Of a stretch of DNA of 64,000 nt, positions 54,477 to 64,000 are shown in pieces. The number at the start of each line of letters is the position of its first letter. Position 1 is the first letter of the stretch. The notes under the pieces were generated by a model. That model was not told the DNA's origin, ran no database searches, and saw nothing but the letters and a program-made list of their open reading frames with translations. Source of the DNA: Planotetraspora kaengkrachanensis (GTDB taxonomy: Bacteria > Actinomycetota > Actinomycetes > Streptosporangiales > Streptosporangiaceae); assembly GCF_016862895.1 (NCBI RefSeq), contig NZ_BONV01000001.1:124001-188000 (forward strand), given 5' to 3'. The translations under genes and the position numbers were made by a program.

Positions 54477-55901
54477 TCACTTCAGGAAGTCCGGCACGTC
54501 GAGCTCCTCTTCCTGCTCCTCGAACACCACGGGACGGCGCGGGGCCGGCTGGGTGACGCGCGAGGTGATGGGAGTGGGCGGCTCGGGCGTGGGCCGCGGG
54601 ATCGACAACGGTCCCGAGCCGCTCCCCTGCTCGGTGCGCGCCGCGCCTTCTGAGCCCTCCCGGCCGAACTGCGCCGCGCTCTCGGACGCCGCGGCAGGCG
54701 GGGTCGCGGGAGCGGCCGGCGGGCCGGCGGGCTGAGCGGGAGCGGGACCCGTGGAAGCCGTCGTGGGCGGAGCCTGCGACGGAGCGGGAGCCGAAGTGGC
54801 GCCGGTCACCGGCCGCGAGGCGGTCGGCTCGGAGCGGAGCTCGGGCTTGGCCGGCGCCGGAGCAGGAGCGGGCGCGGGCCGCGACGAGGGCGCAGGAGCC
54901 GCCGGCCTGCTCTGCTGGGGCCGTGACAGCGGCGAGGCCGCCGGCTTGTCCGCGACCGGTTCGTCGAAGCCGGCCGCGATGACGGTCACCCGGACCTCGT
55001 CGCCGAGCGCGTCGTCGATGACCGTGCCGAAGATGATGTTGGCGTCGGTCGCCGCCGCGTTCGACACCAGCTGAGCCGCCTCGTTGATCTCGAAGAGACC
55101 GAGGTCGGAGCCGCCGGCGATCGACAGGAGCACGCCGTGCGCGCCGTCGATGCTCGCCTCGAGCAGCGGGCTGGAGACCGCCATCTCGGCGGCCGCGACG
55201 GAGCGGTCGTCACCCCTGGCGTGGCCGATGCCCATGAGCGCGGAACCCGCGCCGGACATGACCGACTTCACGTCGGCGAAGTCCAGGTTGATCAGTCCGG
55301 GGGTGGTGATCAGATCGGTTATGCCCTGGACACCGGACAGGAGCACCTGGTCGGCGGCCTTGAAGGCGTCGAGCACGCTGACCTGACGGTCGGAGATCGA
55401 CAGGAGCCGGTCGTTCGGAATGACGATCAGCGTGTCGACCTCCTCGCGGAGGGTCTCGATGCCGGCCTCGGCCTGCATGGCCCGGCGCTTGCCCTCGAAG
55501 CTGAACGGCCGGGTGACCACGCCTATGGTCAGGGCGCCCAGCGATCGGGCGATGCTGGCCACGACCGGCGCGCCGCCGGTGCCGGTGCCGCCGCCCTCGC
55601 CCGCGGTGACGAAGACCATGTCGGCGCCCTTGAGGACCTCCTCGATCTCCTCGCGGTGGTCCTCGGCGGCCTTGCGCCCGACGTCCGGGTTCGCCCCCGC
55701 GCCGAGACCCCGGGTGAGCTCACGCCCGACGTCGAGCTTGACATCGGCGTCACTCATCAGCAGCGCCTGGGCGTCGGTATTGATGGCGATGAACTCGACG
55801 CCCTTGAGTCCCTCCTCGATCATCCGGTTCACGGCGTTCACTCCGCCGCCGCCGATTCCGACGACCTTGATGACCGCGAGGTAGTTCTGCGGTGCTGCCA
55901 C
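54477..55901 (-). CDS. ftsZ: Cell division protein FtsZ
   Basis: 474 residues. Tubulin-like GTPase: [27 protein letters not shown] (tubulin signature), synergy loop with [11 protein letters not shown]. The Pro/Ala/Thr-rich C-terminal linker is unusually long (about 130 residues), ending in [10 protein letters not shown], the tail that binds SepF. GTG at 55901 with GAAAGG upstream; family homology starts right there. Own promoter upstream. Confidence 0.97.
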   Translation of the reverse strand: MAAPQNYLAVIKVVGIGGGGVNAVNRMIEEGLKGVEFIAINTDAQALLMSDADVKLDVGRELTRGLGAGANPDVGRKAAEDHREEIEEVLKGADMVFVTAGEGGGTGTGGAPVVASIARSLGALTIGVVTRPFSFEGKRRAMQAEAGIETLREEVDTLIVIPNDRLLSISDRQVSVLDAFKAADQVLLSGVQGITDLITTPGLINLDFADVKSVMSGAGSALMGIGHARGDDRSVAAAEMAVSSPLLEASIDGAHGVLLSIAGGSDLGLFEINEAAQLVSNAAATDANIIFGTVIDDALGDEVRVTVIAAGFDEPVADKPAASPLSRPQQSRPAAPAPSSRPAPAPAPAPAKPELRSEPTASRPVTGATSAPAPSQAPPTTASTGPAPAQPAGPPAAPATPPAAASESAAQFGREGSEGAARTEQGSGSGPLSIPRPTPEPPTPITSRVTQPAPRRPVVFEEQEEELDVPDFLK

Positions 55902-55968
55902 GACGAGGGGCCTTTCCGCTCGTTTACGTTTCGTGCGGGCGGCGCCCGCGCTCTCTCTAACTCTCACC

Positions 55969-55979
55969 CTCAAGTTGAG
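55969..55979. promoter_or_regulatory. 11-bp palindrome in the ftsZ leader
   Basis: CTCAAGTTGAG, perfect about its central G, lies about 70 bp upstream of the ftsZ start and inside the predicted transcript. A related GTCAACCTGAG is 12 bp away. Role unknown. Confidence 0.35.
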
Positions 55980-56012
55980 ATTTAGAGTTATGTCAACCTG
56001 AGATTGATACGG

Positions 56013-56042
56013 ACAGTAGGGTTGCGCCTCCCTCAGGGTCAA
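56013..56042 (-). promoter_or_regulatory. Candidate ftsZ promoter
   Basis: Minus strand TTGACC (56037-56042), 18 bp, TACTGT (56013-56018), consistent with the main actinobacterial sigma factor. It lies in the ftsQ-ftsZ gap and would give a leader of about 105 nt. Confidence 0.65.
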
Positions 56043-56123
56043 CTAACCGCGCCGCACAGCCGTCCGGCGTGTCGCGCGCTGTCCTTTTCGGCCGTGGGAC
56101 CGTCGAACCGCGGGCGAGATGCG

Positions 56124-56798
56124 TCACCGCACGGTCACCACTTCGGGCGAGCTGATGTCGTAACTGTTCGCCGGCTTCGTGAGCAGGGACGTCAGCAGGC
56201 GCCCCTTCTCCGCGGCGCGCCCGGCGTCGCCCCAGACGACGGTCCGGCCGTCGATGAGCCGCAGTGTGACCGACTTCGGCGACGGCGCGCGCACCTGGCC
56301 GACCCGGCTCAGCACGTCCTCGGGAAGCACGCTCAGCACGGTGAGGGCCGAACGGGTCGAGGGGTCGTCCGCCGCGAGACGCTGGACCTTCAGCACGGGC
56401 AGCCGGGGAGGGGCCACGGCCACCTCCTTCAGGACCACGCCGAAGCGGTCGAGCACCGCCTGCCTACCCGGGCCGAGGATCGCGACCGCGATGGCGGTAC
56501 GCTCGACGACGGCGACCTGCAACGTGCCCGGCCAGGCCCGGTCGACCTTGGCCGACTCCACCTCGCGGACCGCTCGGACGCGCTGTTCGACCAGCCCGAG
56601 GTCGACGGTGGCGAGGGGTGTGCCGAGCTTCACCCCCGCGGCCTGTCTGAGCTGTTCGGCGGGAACGGTGACGTCCCCGGTGACCTCGATCGACCGCACT
56701 CCGAGCAGCGGCGAGAAGAACACCACCCAGGTGGCGGCGCCCACCACCCCGCCGGTGAGCAGGGTGGCCAGGACCGTGCGCCGGGTGGCGAGCCTCAC
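56124..56798 (-). CDS. ftsQ: Cell division protein FtsQ
   Basis: 224 residues. One N-terminal membrane helix (about 8-30) and a POTRA domain (VRSIEVTGDVTVPAEQLRQ). Divisome scaffold linking to FtsB and FtsL. Its GTG overlaps the murC stop. Typical place between murC and ftsZ. Confidence 0.92.
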   Translation of the reverse strand: MRLATRRTVLATLLTGGVVGAATWVVFFSPLLGVRSIEVTGDVTVPAEQLRQAAGVKLGTPLATVDLGLVEQRVRAVREVESAKVDRAWPGTLQVAVVERTAIAVAILGPGRQAVLDRFGVVLKEVAVAPPRLPVLKVQRLAADDPSTRSALTVLSVLPEDVLSRVGQVRAPSPKSVTLRLIDGRTVVWGDAGRAAEKGRLLTSLLTKPANSYDISSPEVVTVR

Positions 56799-58192
56799 CG
56801 CGCGGCCAGCTCCGCGACGATGCGCGGGCCGAGCTCGGTCACGTCGCCCGCGCCCATCGTCAGGACGATGTCGCCGGCACGCGCCCGCTCCGCCACGAGA
56901 GCGGGCACGGCCTCGCGGTCCGGCTCGTAGGCGACGCGTTCGGACGGCAGCGGCACCTTGCCCGCGACCAGGCCGCCGGACACGCCGGGCTCCGGGTCCT
57001 CACGTGCGCCGTACACGTCCAGGACGACGACCTCGTCGGCCAGCGCCAGTGCCTCGCCGAACTCGGTCGCGAAGAACCTGGTGCGCGAGTAGAGGTGCGG
57101 CTGGAACACCGCGATCACCCGGCCGTCGCCCCGCACCACGTCGCGTGCGGCGCGCAGATCGGCCGCCAGCTCCGTCGGGTGGTGGGCGTAGCTGTCGAAC
57201 ACCGCGACGCCGCGGGCCTCACCCTTGGCCTCGAACCGCCGCTTGGCTCCGCTGAAGGTCGCGAGACCCTCCCTGATCTCGTCGAACGGCAGGCCGAGTT
57301 CCAGTGCCACGGCGACGACCGCGGTCGCGTTCAGCGCGTTGTGCCGCCCGGGGACCGCGAGCCGTACGTGGCCGTGCCCGGCGACGGTGAACTCCACGCC
57401 CAGGCCGCGCGGCACGACGTCGGCCGTCCGGTAGTCGGCGTTCGCTGCCTCGCCGTACGTGACGACCCTGAGGCCGCGTGCCCGCGCGATGGGCGCGAGG
57501 TCCGCCGAGCCCGGATCGTCCGCGCACAGGACCAGGACCGAGCCGACCCGCTCGACGAAGCGGGCGAAGCTGTCGTAGACGGCCTGCGGATCCCCGTAGT
57601 TGTCGAGGTGGTCGGCCTCGACGTTCGTCACGACCGCGATGCGCGGCGCGAGCATGAGGAACGACCCGTCGCTCTCGTCCGCCTCGGCCACGAAGACGTC
57701 GCCCGCGCCCTCGTCCGCGCCGAGGCCGGTGGTGACCAGCTGGCCGCCCACGCAGTACGACGGGTCGGCGCCGCACTTCTGCAGCGCCACCGTCAGCATC
57801 GAGGTGGTGGTGGTCTTGCCGTGCGTGCCGGCGACGGCGATGCCGTTGCGGCCGGCCATGACCGCGGCGAGGGCGGCGGCCCGCGGGATGACCCGGAGGT
57901 TCTGCCGCAGCGCCTCCCCCAGCTCGGGATTGGAGTCCCGGATCGCGGTGGACACCACGACCGTGTTGACGTCCCTGATGTGGGAGGCGGCGTGCCCGAC
58001 GTGGACGGTGGCGCCGAGCTCGCGCAACTCGTTCAGCATCTCGGAGGTGCGGGCGTCGCTGCCCGACACCGGCACCCCGCGCTTCAGCAGGATCCTGGCG
58101 ATGCCCGACATGCCGGCGCCGCCGATGCCGATGAAATGGACGCGGCCGAGGTCGGCCGCGGGGATGGGCTCCACCAGCTTGACGAGGCTCAT
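56795..58192 (-). CDS. murC: UDP-N-acetylmuramate-L-alanine ligase
   Basis: 465 residues. Adds L-Ala to UDP-MurNAc. N-terminal GIGGAGMSGIARILLKRG, ATP-binding GTHGKTTTTSML, EADESDGSF and the Mur central/C-terminal domains with HHPTELA. Overlaps ftsQ by four bases. Confidence 0.96.
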   Translation of the reverse strand: MSLVKLVEPIPAADLGRVHFIGIGGAGMSGIARILLKRGVPVSGSDARTSEMLNELRELGATVHVGHAASHIRDVNTVVVSTAIRDSNPELGEALRQNLRVIPRAAALAAVMAGRNGIAVAGTHGKTTTTSMLTVALQKCGADPSYCVGGQLVTTGLGADEGAGDVFVAEADESDGSFLMLAPRIAVVTNVEADHLDNYGDPQAVYDSFARFVERVGSVLVLCADDPGSADLAPIARARGLRVVTYGEAANADYRTADVVPRGLGVEFTVAGHGHVRLAVPGRHNALNATAVVAVALELGLPFDEIREGLATFSGAKRRFEAKGEARGVAVFDSYAHHPTELAADLRAARDVVRGDGRVIAVFQPHLYSRTRFFATEFGEALALADEVVVLDVYGAREDPEPGVSGGLVAGKVPLPSERVAYEPDREAVPALVAERARAGDIVLTMGAGDVTELGPRIVAELAAR

Positions 58193-58241
58193 CGTCCGCT
58201 CACCTCTCCCCGTCCCGCCGGGGTCGCACTCATGTACACGA

Positions 58242-59321
58242 TCATCGGGAAGCGATCTCCAGCACCTTGCGGGCGAGCGCCACGTCGGCGTCCTTGCGTC
58301 CCATGCGGGACGCCGCCTCGGACATGGTCATGACACGCTCCGGGTCGTTCAGGATGGGAAGCACGGTCTCGACGATCCAGCGGCCGGACAGCTGCGCGTC
58401 GTCGATCATTATGCCGCCGCCGCCTCGGACGATCGGCTCGGCGTTGAGCCGCTGCTCGCCGTTGCCGTGCGGCAGCGGGATGTAGGCGGCCGGCAGGCCG
58501 ACGGCGGTCAGCTCCGCGCAGGTCATCGCGCCGCTGCGGCACAGTGCGAGGTCGGCCGCCGCGTAGGCGTAGTCCATCCGGTCGACGTAGGGCAGGATCA
58601 CGTACTGCGGATCCCCCGGGGGCGGTTCCACTTCGACGGTGTTCTTCGGGCCGATCACGTGCAGCACCTGGATGCCGGCCCGGCGCAGGTACGGCGCGGC
58701 CTCAAGGGCCGCGTGGTTGAGCGAGCGCGCGCCCTGGGAGCCGCCGAAGACCAGCAGCGTCGGCCGGTCGGACTCGAGCCCGAAGTAGGACCTCGCCTTG
58801 TCCCCCAGGGACAGGCGGTCCATCGTCGAGACGTCGCGCCGGAGCGGGATGCCGACGTACTGCGCACCGGGCAGCGCCGTGTCCGGATGGCCGGTGAAGA
58901 CGTTGTCGGTCATGCGCGCGCCCAGCCGGTTGGCCAGCCCTGGCCGCGGGTTGGCCTCGTGCACCACGATCGGGATGCCCCGGCGGCGCGCGGCCAGGTA
59001 GGCCGGCGTCGCGACATACCCGCCGAACCCGACGAGCACGTCCGCCTTGACCCGGTCGAGGATTCCGGCGGCGGTGTTGATCGCGCCCGCGAGGCGGCCG
59101 GGGACGGCGAGCAGCTTCGGTGTGAGCGACCGCGGCAGGGGCACGGCCGGTACCAGTTCGAGTTCGTAGCCGCGGGCGGGGACGAGCCTCGTCTCCAGGC
59201 CTCTTTCCGTTCCGAGGCAGGTGATCCCGATCGCCGGGTCCTGCTGGCGAAGCGCGTCGGCCAGGGCGAGTGCCGGCTCGATATGGCCGGCCGTTCCGCC
59301 GCCGGCGAGGACCACCCTCAT
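58242..59321 (-). CDS. murG: Lipid II synthase MurG
   Basis: 359 residues, GT-B glycosyltransferase at the inner membrane face. It adds GlcNAc to lipid I. Visible: [54 protein letters not shown] and [11 protein letters not shown] (UDP-binding). A 49-bp gap separates it from murC. Confidence 0.96.
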   Translation of the reverse strand: MRVVLAGGGTAGHIEPALALADALRQQDPAIGITCLGTERGLETRLVPARGYELELVPAVPLPRSLTPKLLAVPGRLAGAINTAAGILDRVKADVLVGFGGYVATPAYLAARRRGIPIVVHEANPRPGLANRLGARMTDNVFTGHPDTALPGAQYVGIPLRRDVSTMDRLSLGDKARSYFGLESDRPTLLVFGGSQGARSLNHAALEAAPYLRRAGIQVLHVIGPKNTVEVEPPPGDPQYVILPYVDRMDYAYAAADLALCRSGAMTCAELTAVGLPAAYIPLPHGNGEQRLNAEPIVRGGGGIMIDDAQLSGRWIVETVLPILNDPERVMTMSEAASRMGRKDADVALARKVLEIASR

Positions 59322-59339
59322 GTCACTCCTCGTTCCCTG

Positions 59340-60590
59340 TCAACGCCTCGGGCGGCCACCCAGGCCAAGCCAGCTTAGAGCCCTGGCGAAGGGTCCGGGG
59401 CCACGGACGGCCAGGGCCTCGGCGGCGCCGGGCTCCCGTTTGGCGAAGGACAACAACATGCCGAGTGCCGCCAGCGTCGGCAACAGGGCCGACCCTCCGT
59501 ACGACACCAGTGGTAGGGGGATACCCGTGATCGGGAAGACCCCGATCACCGCCCCGATGTTCACGATCGCCTGACCTGCGATCCACGCCACCGAGGCCGC
59601 GGCGGCCAGCCTGATGAACGGGTCGGTCGTCCGTGAGGCGATCCGCAGTCCGGCGTACCCGAGCAGGCCGAAGAGCGCGACGACGACGAGCGTGCCCATC
59701 AGGCCGAGCTCCTCGCCGAGAATCGAGAAGATGAAGTCGCTCTCCGCGTGGGGCACCCAGTCCCACTTCTGCCGGCTGCTGCCGAGGCCGAGGCCGAACC
59801 AGCCTCCCGAGCCCATCGCGATCTGTCCCTGCGCCGCCTGGAAACCGGCGCCCTGCGCGTGCTCCCACACGTCCAGGAAGCCCGTCAGGCGCTCCATGCG
59901 GTACGGCTCCACCATGATCATGATGACCGTGGCGAGCACCAGGAGCGCGAGCACGCCGCCGAACAGCCGCACCGGCGCGCCGACCACCCACAGCAGCGCC
60001 AGGAAGATCAGCATGAGCACGATGGTGGTGCCGAGGTCGCGGCCCAGCATGACCAGGATCGCGATGATCGCCGTACCGGGCATCAGCGGGATCAGCAGGT
60101 GCCGCCACTCGATCCGGCCGGCCCGCGCCTTCCGCGCGAGCAGGTCGGCCCCCCACAGCGCGAGGCCGAGCTTGGCCGGCTCGGAGGGCTGGATCGAGAA
60201 GGGCCCGATCGCGATCCAGCGCTGGGCGCCGAGCAGCTCCTCACCGATGAAGATCACCATCAGCAGGCCGATGATCGAGATGCCCATCAGCGGATACCCG
60301 GCCAGCCGGAAGAACCGCTGCGGCATCCGGGAGCAGATCCACATCAGCGGGATGCCGATCGCGACCGACATCGACTGCTTGATGAACCAGTAGAACGGGT
60401 TGCCGGTCTTCTGCAGCGCCTCGATGCTCGACGCGGACAAGACCATCATCAGGCCGAGGGCCAGCAGCAGGGCGCTGCAGCCGAGCACCAGGTAGTAGGA
60501 CGTCAGCGGGCGGCTCAGCAGTTCCCTGATCCCCGCGAGATGCGTGCGGGACCAGCCGGCGGGAGCCTCCTCCGCCTGCTGCGCCGTCAC
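59340..60590 (-). CDS. ftsW: Septal peptidoglycan polymerase FtsW
   Basis: 416 residues, SEDS family, about ten membrane helices. Motifs: QPSEPAKLG, VMLGRDLGTT (catalytic-type Asp), ALGMLLSFAKRE and PLPLVSYGGSALL. It polymerises lipid II with a class B PBP. The GTG at 60590 overlaps the murD stop (GTGA). Confidence 0.95.
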   Translation of the reverse strand: MTAQQAEEAPAGWSRTHLAGIRELLSRPLTSYYLVLGCSALLLALGLMMVLSASSIEALQKTGNPFYWFIKQSMSVAIGIPLMWICSRMPQRFFRLAGYPLMGISIIGLLMVIFIGEELLGAQRWIAIGPFSIQPSEPAKLGLALWGADLLARKARAGRIEWRHLLIPLMPGTAIIAILVMLGRDLGTTIVLMLIFLALLWVVGAPVRLFGGVLALLVLATVIMIMVEPYRMERLTGFLDVWEHAQGAGFQAAQGQIAMGSGGWFGLGLGSSRQKWDWVPHAESDFIFSILGEELGLMGTLVVVALFGLLGYAGLRIASRTTDPFIRLAAAASVAWIAGQAIVNIGAVIGVFPITGIPLPLVSYGGSALLPTLAALGMLLSFAKREPGAAEALAVRGPGPFARALSWLGLGGRPRR

Positions 60591-61963
60591 CCTTCCGCCA
60601 GGCGGTGGACGGCTCGCGCGAAGGCCTCCCCACGCGCTCCGTAACTGGCGAACATGTCCAGCGACGCCCCGGCGGGGGCGAGCAGCACGGTGTCTCCGGG
60701 GGAGGCCAGCCGGGCGGCTTCGGTGACGACACGGTCCATGACCCCAGTGTCTTGCCCGGGCACCTCCACCACTGGGACATCCACGGCGTGTCGCGCCAAT
60801 GCCTCGCGGATTCGCTCCCTGTCGGCGCCCAGGAGCACCGCACCCTTCAGGCGCGGGGCGGCCCGCCGTACGAGGTCGTCCACGTCCGCGCCCTTGAGCT
60901 GGCCGCCCGCGATCCAGACGATCGACGGGTAGGCCGCGAGGGAGGCGGCCGCGGCGTGCGGGTTGGTGGCCTTGGAGTCGTCCACGTAGTCGACGTCGCC
61001 GGCCCTCGCCACGTGCGCGATCCGGTGGGGATCGGGGACGAAGTCGGCCAGGCCGCGCCGTACCGCCTCGGCGGGCACGCCGTAGGCGCGGGCGAGCGCG
61101 GCCGCGGCGAGCGCGTTGGCCACGTTGTGCGGCGCGAACGGGCGGACGTCGGCGAGGGAGGCGAGTTCCTCCCCCTCGTTGACGGGGTCGGCCACGAACG
61201 CCCGGTCGACCAGGAGGTCCTCGACGACGCCGAGCTGTCCCGGCCTCGGCACGCCGAGCGTGAAGCTCACCCGGCGCGGACCCCGTTCGTACGGCGCGGC
61301 CAGCCGGGCCGACCACTCGTCGTCGGCGTTGTAGATGACGATCCCGGCGTTCTCGAAGATCCGGGCCTTGGCCGCGGCGTACTCCTCCAGTGAGCCGTGC
61401 CAGTCGATGTGGTCGGGCGCGACGTTGAGTACGGCCGCCGCCATCGGCTCGAGGCTGGACGACCAGTGCAGCTGGAAGCTGGACAGCTCGACGGCGAGCA
61501 CGTCGTACGGCTCGCGGACGGCCTCCACGATCGGCAGGCCGACGTTTCCGGCGGCGAGCGCCCGGTTGCCCGCCGCGGACAGGATCGAGGTGAGCATCCG
61601 GACCGCGGTCGTCTTGCCGTTGGTGCCGGTGAGCGTGAGCCAGGGCGCGGCGGAGCCGTCCGACGCGCGCAGGTGCCACGCGAGCTCGACCTCGCCGATG
61701 ACGGCGATCCCCGCCTCGGCCGCCGCGACCAGCAGCGGGTGGTCGGGACGCCATCCCGGCGAGGTGATGACCAGCGACGTCCCCTCGGGCAGGACGGGCT
61801 CTCCGAAGCGCACCTCGATCCCGGAGGCCGCCAGCTCGGCGGCGGCGGCCCGCTGCCGCTCGCCGTCGATCGCCTCCAGGACGATGACCCGCTCCCCGCT
61901 TCCGGCGAGGCCGCGGGCGGCGGCCGTGCCGGACACCCCCAGCCCGGCGACGACGACACTCAC
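60587..61963 (-). CDS. murD: UDP-N-acetylmuramoylalanine-D-glutamate ligase
   Basis: 458 residues. Adds D-Glu. N-terminal [19 protein letters not shown] loop [41 protein letters not shown]. The GTG at 61963 overlaps the mraY stop; an in-frame ATG at 61978 is an alternative without a ribosome binding site. Confidence 0.95.
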   Translation of the reverse strand: MSVVVAGLGVSGTAAARGLAGSGERVIVLEAIDGERQRAAAAELAASGIEVRFGEPVLPEGTSLVITSPGWRPDHPLLVAAAEAGIAVIGEVELAWHLRASDGSAAPWLTLTGTNGKTTAVRMLTSILSAAGNRALAAGNVGLPIVEAVREPYDVLAVELSSFQLHWSSSLEPMAAAVLNVAPDHIDWHGSLEEYAAAKARIFENAGIVIYNADDEWSARLAAPYERGPRRVSFTLGVPRPGQLGVVEDLLVDRAFVADPVNEGEELASLADVRPFAPHNVANALAAAALARAYGVPAEAVRRGLADFVPDPHRIAHVARAGDVDYVDDSKATNPHAAAASLAAYPSIVWIAGGQLKGADVDDLVRRAAPRLKGAVLLGADRERIREALARHAVDVPVVEVPGQDTGVMDRVVTEAARLASPGDTVLLAPAGASLDMFASYGARGEAFARAVHRLAEG

Positions 61964-63033
61964 TGTTTGGGCATCCATTCGAGGTAGAACAGGCCGAGTC
62001 CGGCGGCGACGCAGAGCGCGGCGATCAGCCAGAAGCGGACCACGATCGTCGTCTCCGCCCAGCCCGACAACTCGAAGTGGTGCTGGAGCGGAGCCATCCT
62101 GAAGACGCGTCTCCTGGTCATCTTGAAGAAGCCCACCTGGATGATCACCGACATGGTGATGATCGCGAACAGGCCGCCCAGGATGACGAGCAGTAACTGC
62201 GTGCGGGTGGTGAAGGCGAGACCGGCGATCACGCCGCCCAGCGCCAGGGAGCCGGTGTCCCCCATGAAGATCTTGGCCGGCGGGGCGTTCCACCACAGGA
62301 AGCCGAAGCAGGCGCCGAGGACCGCCGCGGCGACCACGGCCAGGTCGAGCGGATCGCGCACCGAGTAGCAGTTGGGGCCGAGCAGCAGCGTGCAGCTGTT
62401 GCGCAGCTGCCAGTTGCCGATCAGCACGTACGCCGCGAGGACGAGACAGGTCGCGCCGGAGGCCAGGCCGTCGAGGCCGTCGGTGAGGTTCACCGCGTTG
62501 GAGAAACCCACGATGAAGAACAGCACCCAGATCGTGAAGCCGAGCAGGCCGATGGACGGGCCGAAGTCACGCAGGAACGACAGCTTCGTCTCGGCCGGGG
62601 TGATGTCGTAGCCGTTGGGGAACCGGACGACGAGCACCGCGAAGATGGCGCCGACGATGAGCTGGCCGGCCGCCTTCGCGCCGCTGCGCAGACCGAGGCT
62701 GCGCTGTTTGTAGATCTTGATGAAGTCGTCGAGGAAGCCGACCAGGCCGAGCCCGGTCATCAGGAACAGCACCAGCAGCGCCGAGGCGGTGGGCGGCTCG
62801 ACCCGGCCGGACAACGCCGTCGACAGATGGGCCGTGAAGTAGCCGATCAGCGACGCGATGACGATGACGGTGCCGCCCATGGTGGGCGTGCCCCGCTTGT
62901 CGTAGTGCCCGGAGGGACCCTCCTCGCGGATGTTCTGCCCGTACCCCCGTCTGGCGAACAGCCGGATGGCCAGGGGGGTGCCGGCCATCGACAGCAGCAG
63001 CGAAATCGCAGCCGCGATGAGGATGTTCCTCAT
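61960..63033 (-). CDS. mraY: Phospho-MurNAc-pentapeptide translocase MraY
   Basis: 357 residues, about ten membrane helices. It makes lipid I from UDP-MurNAc-pentapeptide and undecaprenyl phosphate. [17 protein letters not shown] (DDxxK), [15 protein letters not shown] and [12 protein letters not shown] are diagnostic. Start overlaps the murF stop. Confidence 0.97.
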   Translation of the reverse strand: MRNILIAAAISLLLSMAGTPLAIRLFARRGYGQNIREEGPSGHYDKRGTPTMGGTVIVIASLIGYFTAHLSTALSGRVEPPTASALLVLFLMTGLGLVGFLDDFIKIYKQRSLGLRSGAKAAGQLIVGAIFAVLVVRFPNGYDITPAETKLSFLRDFGPSIGLLGFTIWVLFFIVGFSNAVNLTDGLDGLASGATCLVLAAYVLIGNWQLRNSCTLLLGPNCYSVRDPLDLAVVAAAVLGACFGFLWWNAPPAKIFMGDTGSLALGGVIAGLAFTTRTQLLLVILGGLFAIITMSVIIQVGFFKMTRRRVFRMAPLQHHFELSGWAETTIVVRFWLIAALCVAAGLGLFYLEWMPKQ

Positions 63034-64000
63034 CGGGCGTCACCTCCGAGGATCGCCGCGGCGACCCGTTCGAGCCCGGCCGCGCGCGGCCCTTTCACCA
63101 GCACCACATCGCCGGGCGCCAGCCGTGCGGTCAGTTCCGCCGTGGCGGCCTGCACGTCGGGGACGTGCAGCGCGCCGGGGGCGCCCGCGAGCACCGGCCC
63201 GGCGTCCTCCCCCACGACGATCAAAGTCTCTAGCCCGGAGCCGGCGGCGAGCCGCCCGAGCTCCTCGTTCAGCGCGGCGCTGTCCTCGCCGAGCTCGCGC
63301 AGGGACGCGATCACGGCGAACCGCCTCCGCTCCCCCGCGATCGTCGCGAGGCTCTCGAAGGCGGCCCGCATCGAGTCCGGGTTGGCGTTGTACGCGTCGT
63401 TGATGACGGTGACGCCGTCCGCCCGGTCGGTGACCTCCATGCGCCATCGGCTTCGCGGCTCGGCCAGCGAGAGCTCCTCCGCGATCGTGGCCACGGGAAG
63501 CCCGAGTTCGTAGGCCGCCGCCGCGGCGGCCAGCGCGTTCTCCACCGCGTGCGCGCCGTACAGGCGCAGGCGCACCGGGGCCGCGCCGGTCGGCGTCCGC
63601 AGCGTGAACGACGCGCGGCCGCGCTCGTCGATCACCTCGTCCTCCGCCCGGACGTGCGCGTCGGGCGAACGCCCGAAATAGGTGACCCTCGCGCCGGTAC
63701 GGCCGGCCATCGCGCGGACCAGCGGGTCGTCGGCGTTGAGCACGGCGACGCCGTTCGCGGGCAGTGCCTCGACGAGTTCGCCCTTGGCCTGCGCGATCGC
63801 CTCCTTGCCGCCGAACACACCGAGGTGGGCGGTGCCGACGTTGAGCACCACGCCGATGCGGGGCGGGGCGACGCTCGCCAGGTGGGCGATGTGGCCGACG
63901 TTCCTCGCGCTGAGTTCGAGCACCAGGAAACGAGTGGCCCGGTCCGCCTTCAGCACGGTCAGCGGGTGGCCGATCTCGTTGTTGTAGGAGCCGACCGGGG
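63030..64000 (-). CDS. murF: UDP-MurNAc-tripeptide-D-Ala-D-Ala ligase (5' truncated by window edge)
   Basis: The last ~323 residues are visible; the start lies beyond the right edge. Adds D-Ala-D-Ala. Visible: [45 protein letters not shown] and REL in the C-terminal domain. The internal ATG at 63956 is not the true start, because family sequence continues upstream. Confidence 0.93.
   Translation of the reverse strand, partial: PVGSYNNEIGHPLTVLKADRATRFLVLELSARNVGHIAHLASVAPPRIGVVLNVGTAHLGVFGGKEAIAQAKGELVEALPANGVAVLNADDPLVRAMAGRTGARVTYFGRSPDAHVRAEDEVIDERGRASFTLRTPTGAAPVRLRLYGAHAVENALAAAAAAYELGLPVATIAEELSLAEPRSRWRMEVTDRADGVTVINDAYNANPDSMRAAFESLATIAGERRRFAVIASLRELGEDSAALNEELGRLAAGSGLETLIVVGEDAGPVLAGAPGALHVPDVQAATAELTARLAPGDVVLVKGPRAAGLERVAAAILGGDAR

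Overview
The window is very GC-rich, with GTG starts, four-base gene overlaps and leaderless promoters. It carries an actinobacterial division and cell-wall (dcw) cluster and a histidine operon with the dual-function PriA. Together with three PknB-like kinases and a T-box ileS, this points to a filamentous actinomycete. Gene order and repeat content suggest Streptosporangiaceae or a relative; the genus is inference. I see no prophage, CRISPR array, transposase, tRNA or rRNA.

Layout. 1-4.0 kb: polyamine-type ABC importer (ATPase cut by the window edge, lipoprotein, two permeases), split by a repeat array. 4.0-7.7 kb: heterodimeric ABC exporter (minus). 7.9-12.4 kb: DinB-like protein, two tandem 53-54-residue membrane proteins, a glutamine-synthetase-like ligase, a LacI regulator broken by an in-frame stop, and a secreted acidic protein. 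12.5-18.6 kb: hisD-hisC-hisB-orf-hisH-orf-priA-ridA-like-hisF (minus), nearly all overlapping. 18.7-24.1 kb: secreted ThuA/ricin-lectin protein, ybaK, amidase, membrane protein, MurA. 24.1-27.9 kb: class A penicillin-binding protein, second repeat array, MerR regulator. 27.9-32.6 kb: dnaE and a degenerate DAHP-synthase/chorismate-mutase fusion behind an aromatic leader peptide and terminator hairpin. 32.7-43.4 kb: three Ser/Thr kinases interleaved with an acetyltransferase, an M1 and an M14 peptidase. 43.5-49.2 kb: rluD, lspA, TraR/DksA (minus), then T-box and ileS (plus). 49.4-64 kb: dcw cluster read from the right edge, murF(partial)-mraY-murD-ftsW-murG-murC-ftsQ-ftsZ-yggS-sepF-yggT-divIVA-(low-complexity membrane protein).

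How it fits together. MurA, MurC, MurD, MurF, MraY and MurG make lipid II. FtsW and the class A PBP polymerise it, and FtsZ, SepF, FtsQ and DivIVA place it. PknB-like kinases often regulate this system. The importer and the glutamine-synthetase-like ligase may both serve polyamine use.

Most unusual signals: (1) two arrays of a GTGATCATGCAC-headed element at exactly 53-bp period, one of them an inverted arrangement inside the importer operon; (2) a leader peptide with Tyr/Phe codons plus terminator in front of a DAHP-synthase-like domain that has lost its catalytic residues; (3) an isoleucyl-tRNA synthetase with GVHH instead of HxGH, under an apparent translational T-box; (4) MurA with Asp at the fosfomycin-target Cys; (5) a low-complexity protein with two H-C-C-C knuckles beside divIVA.
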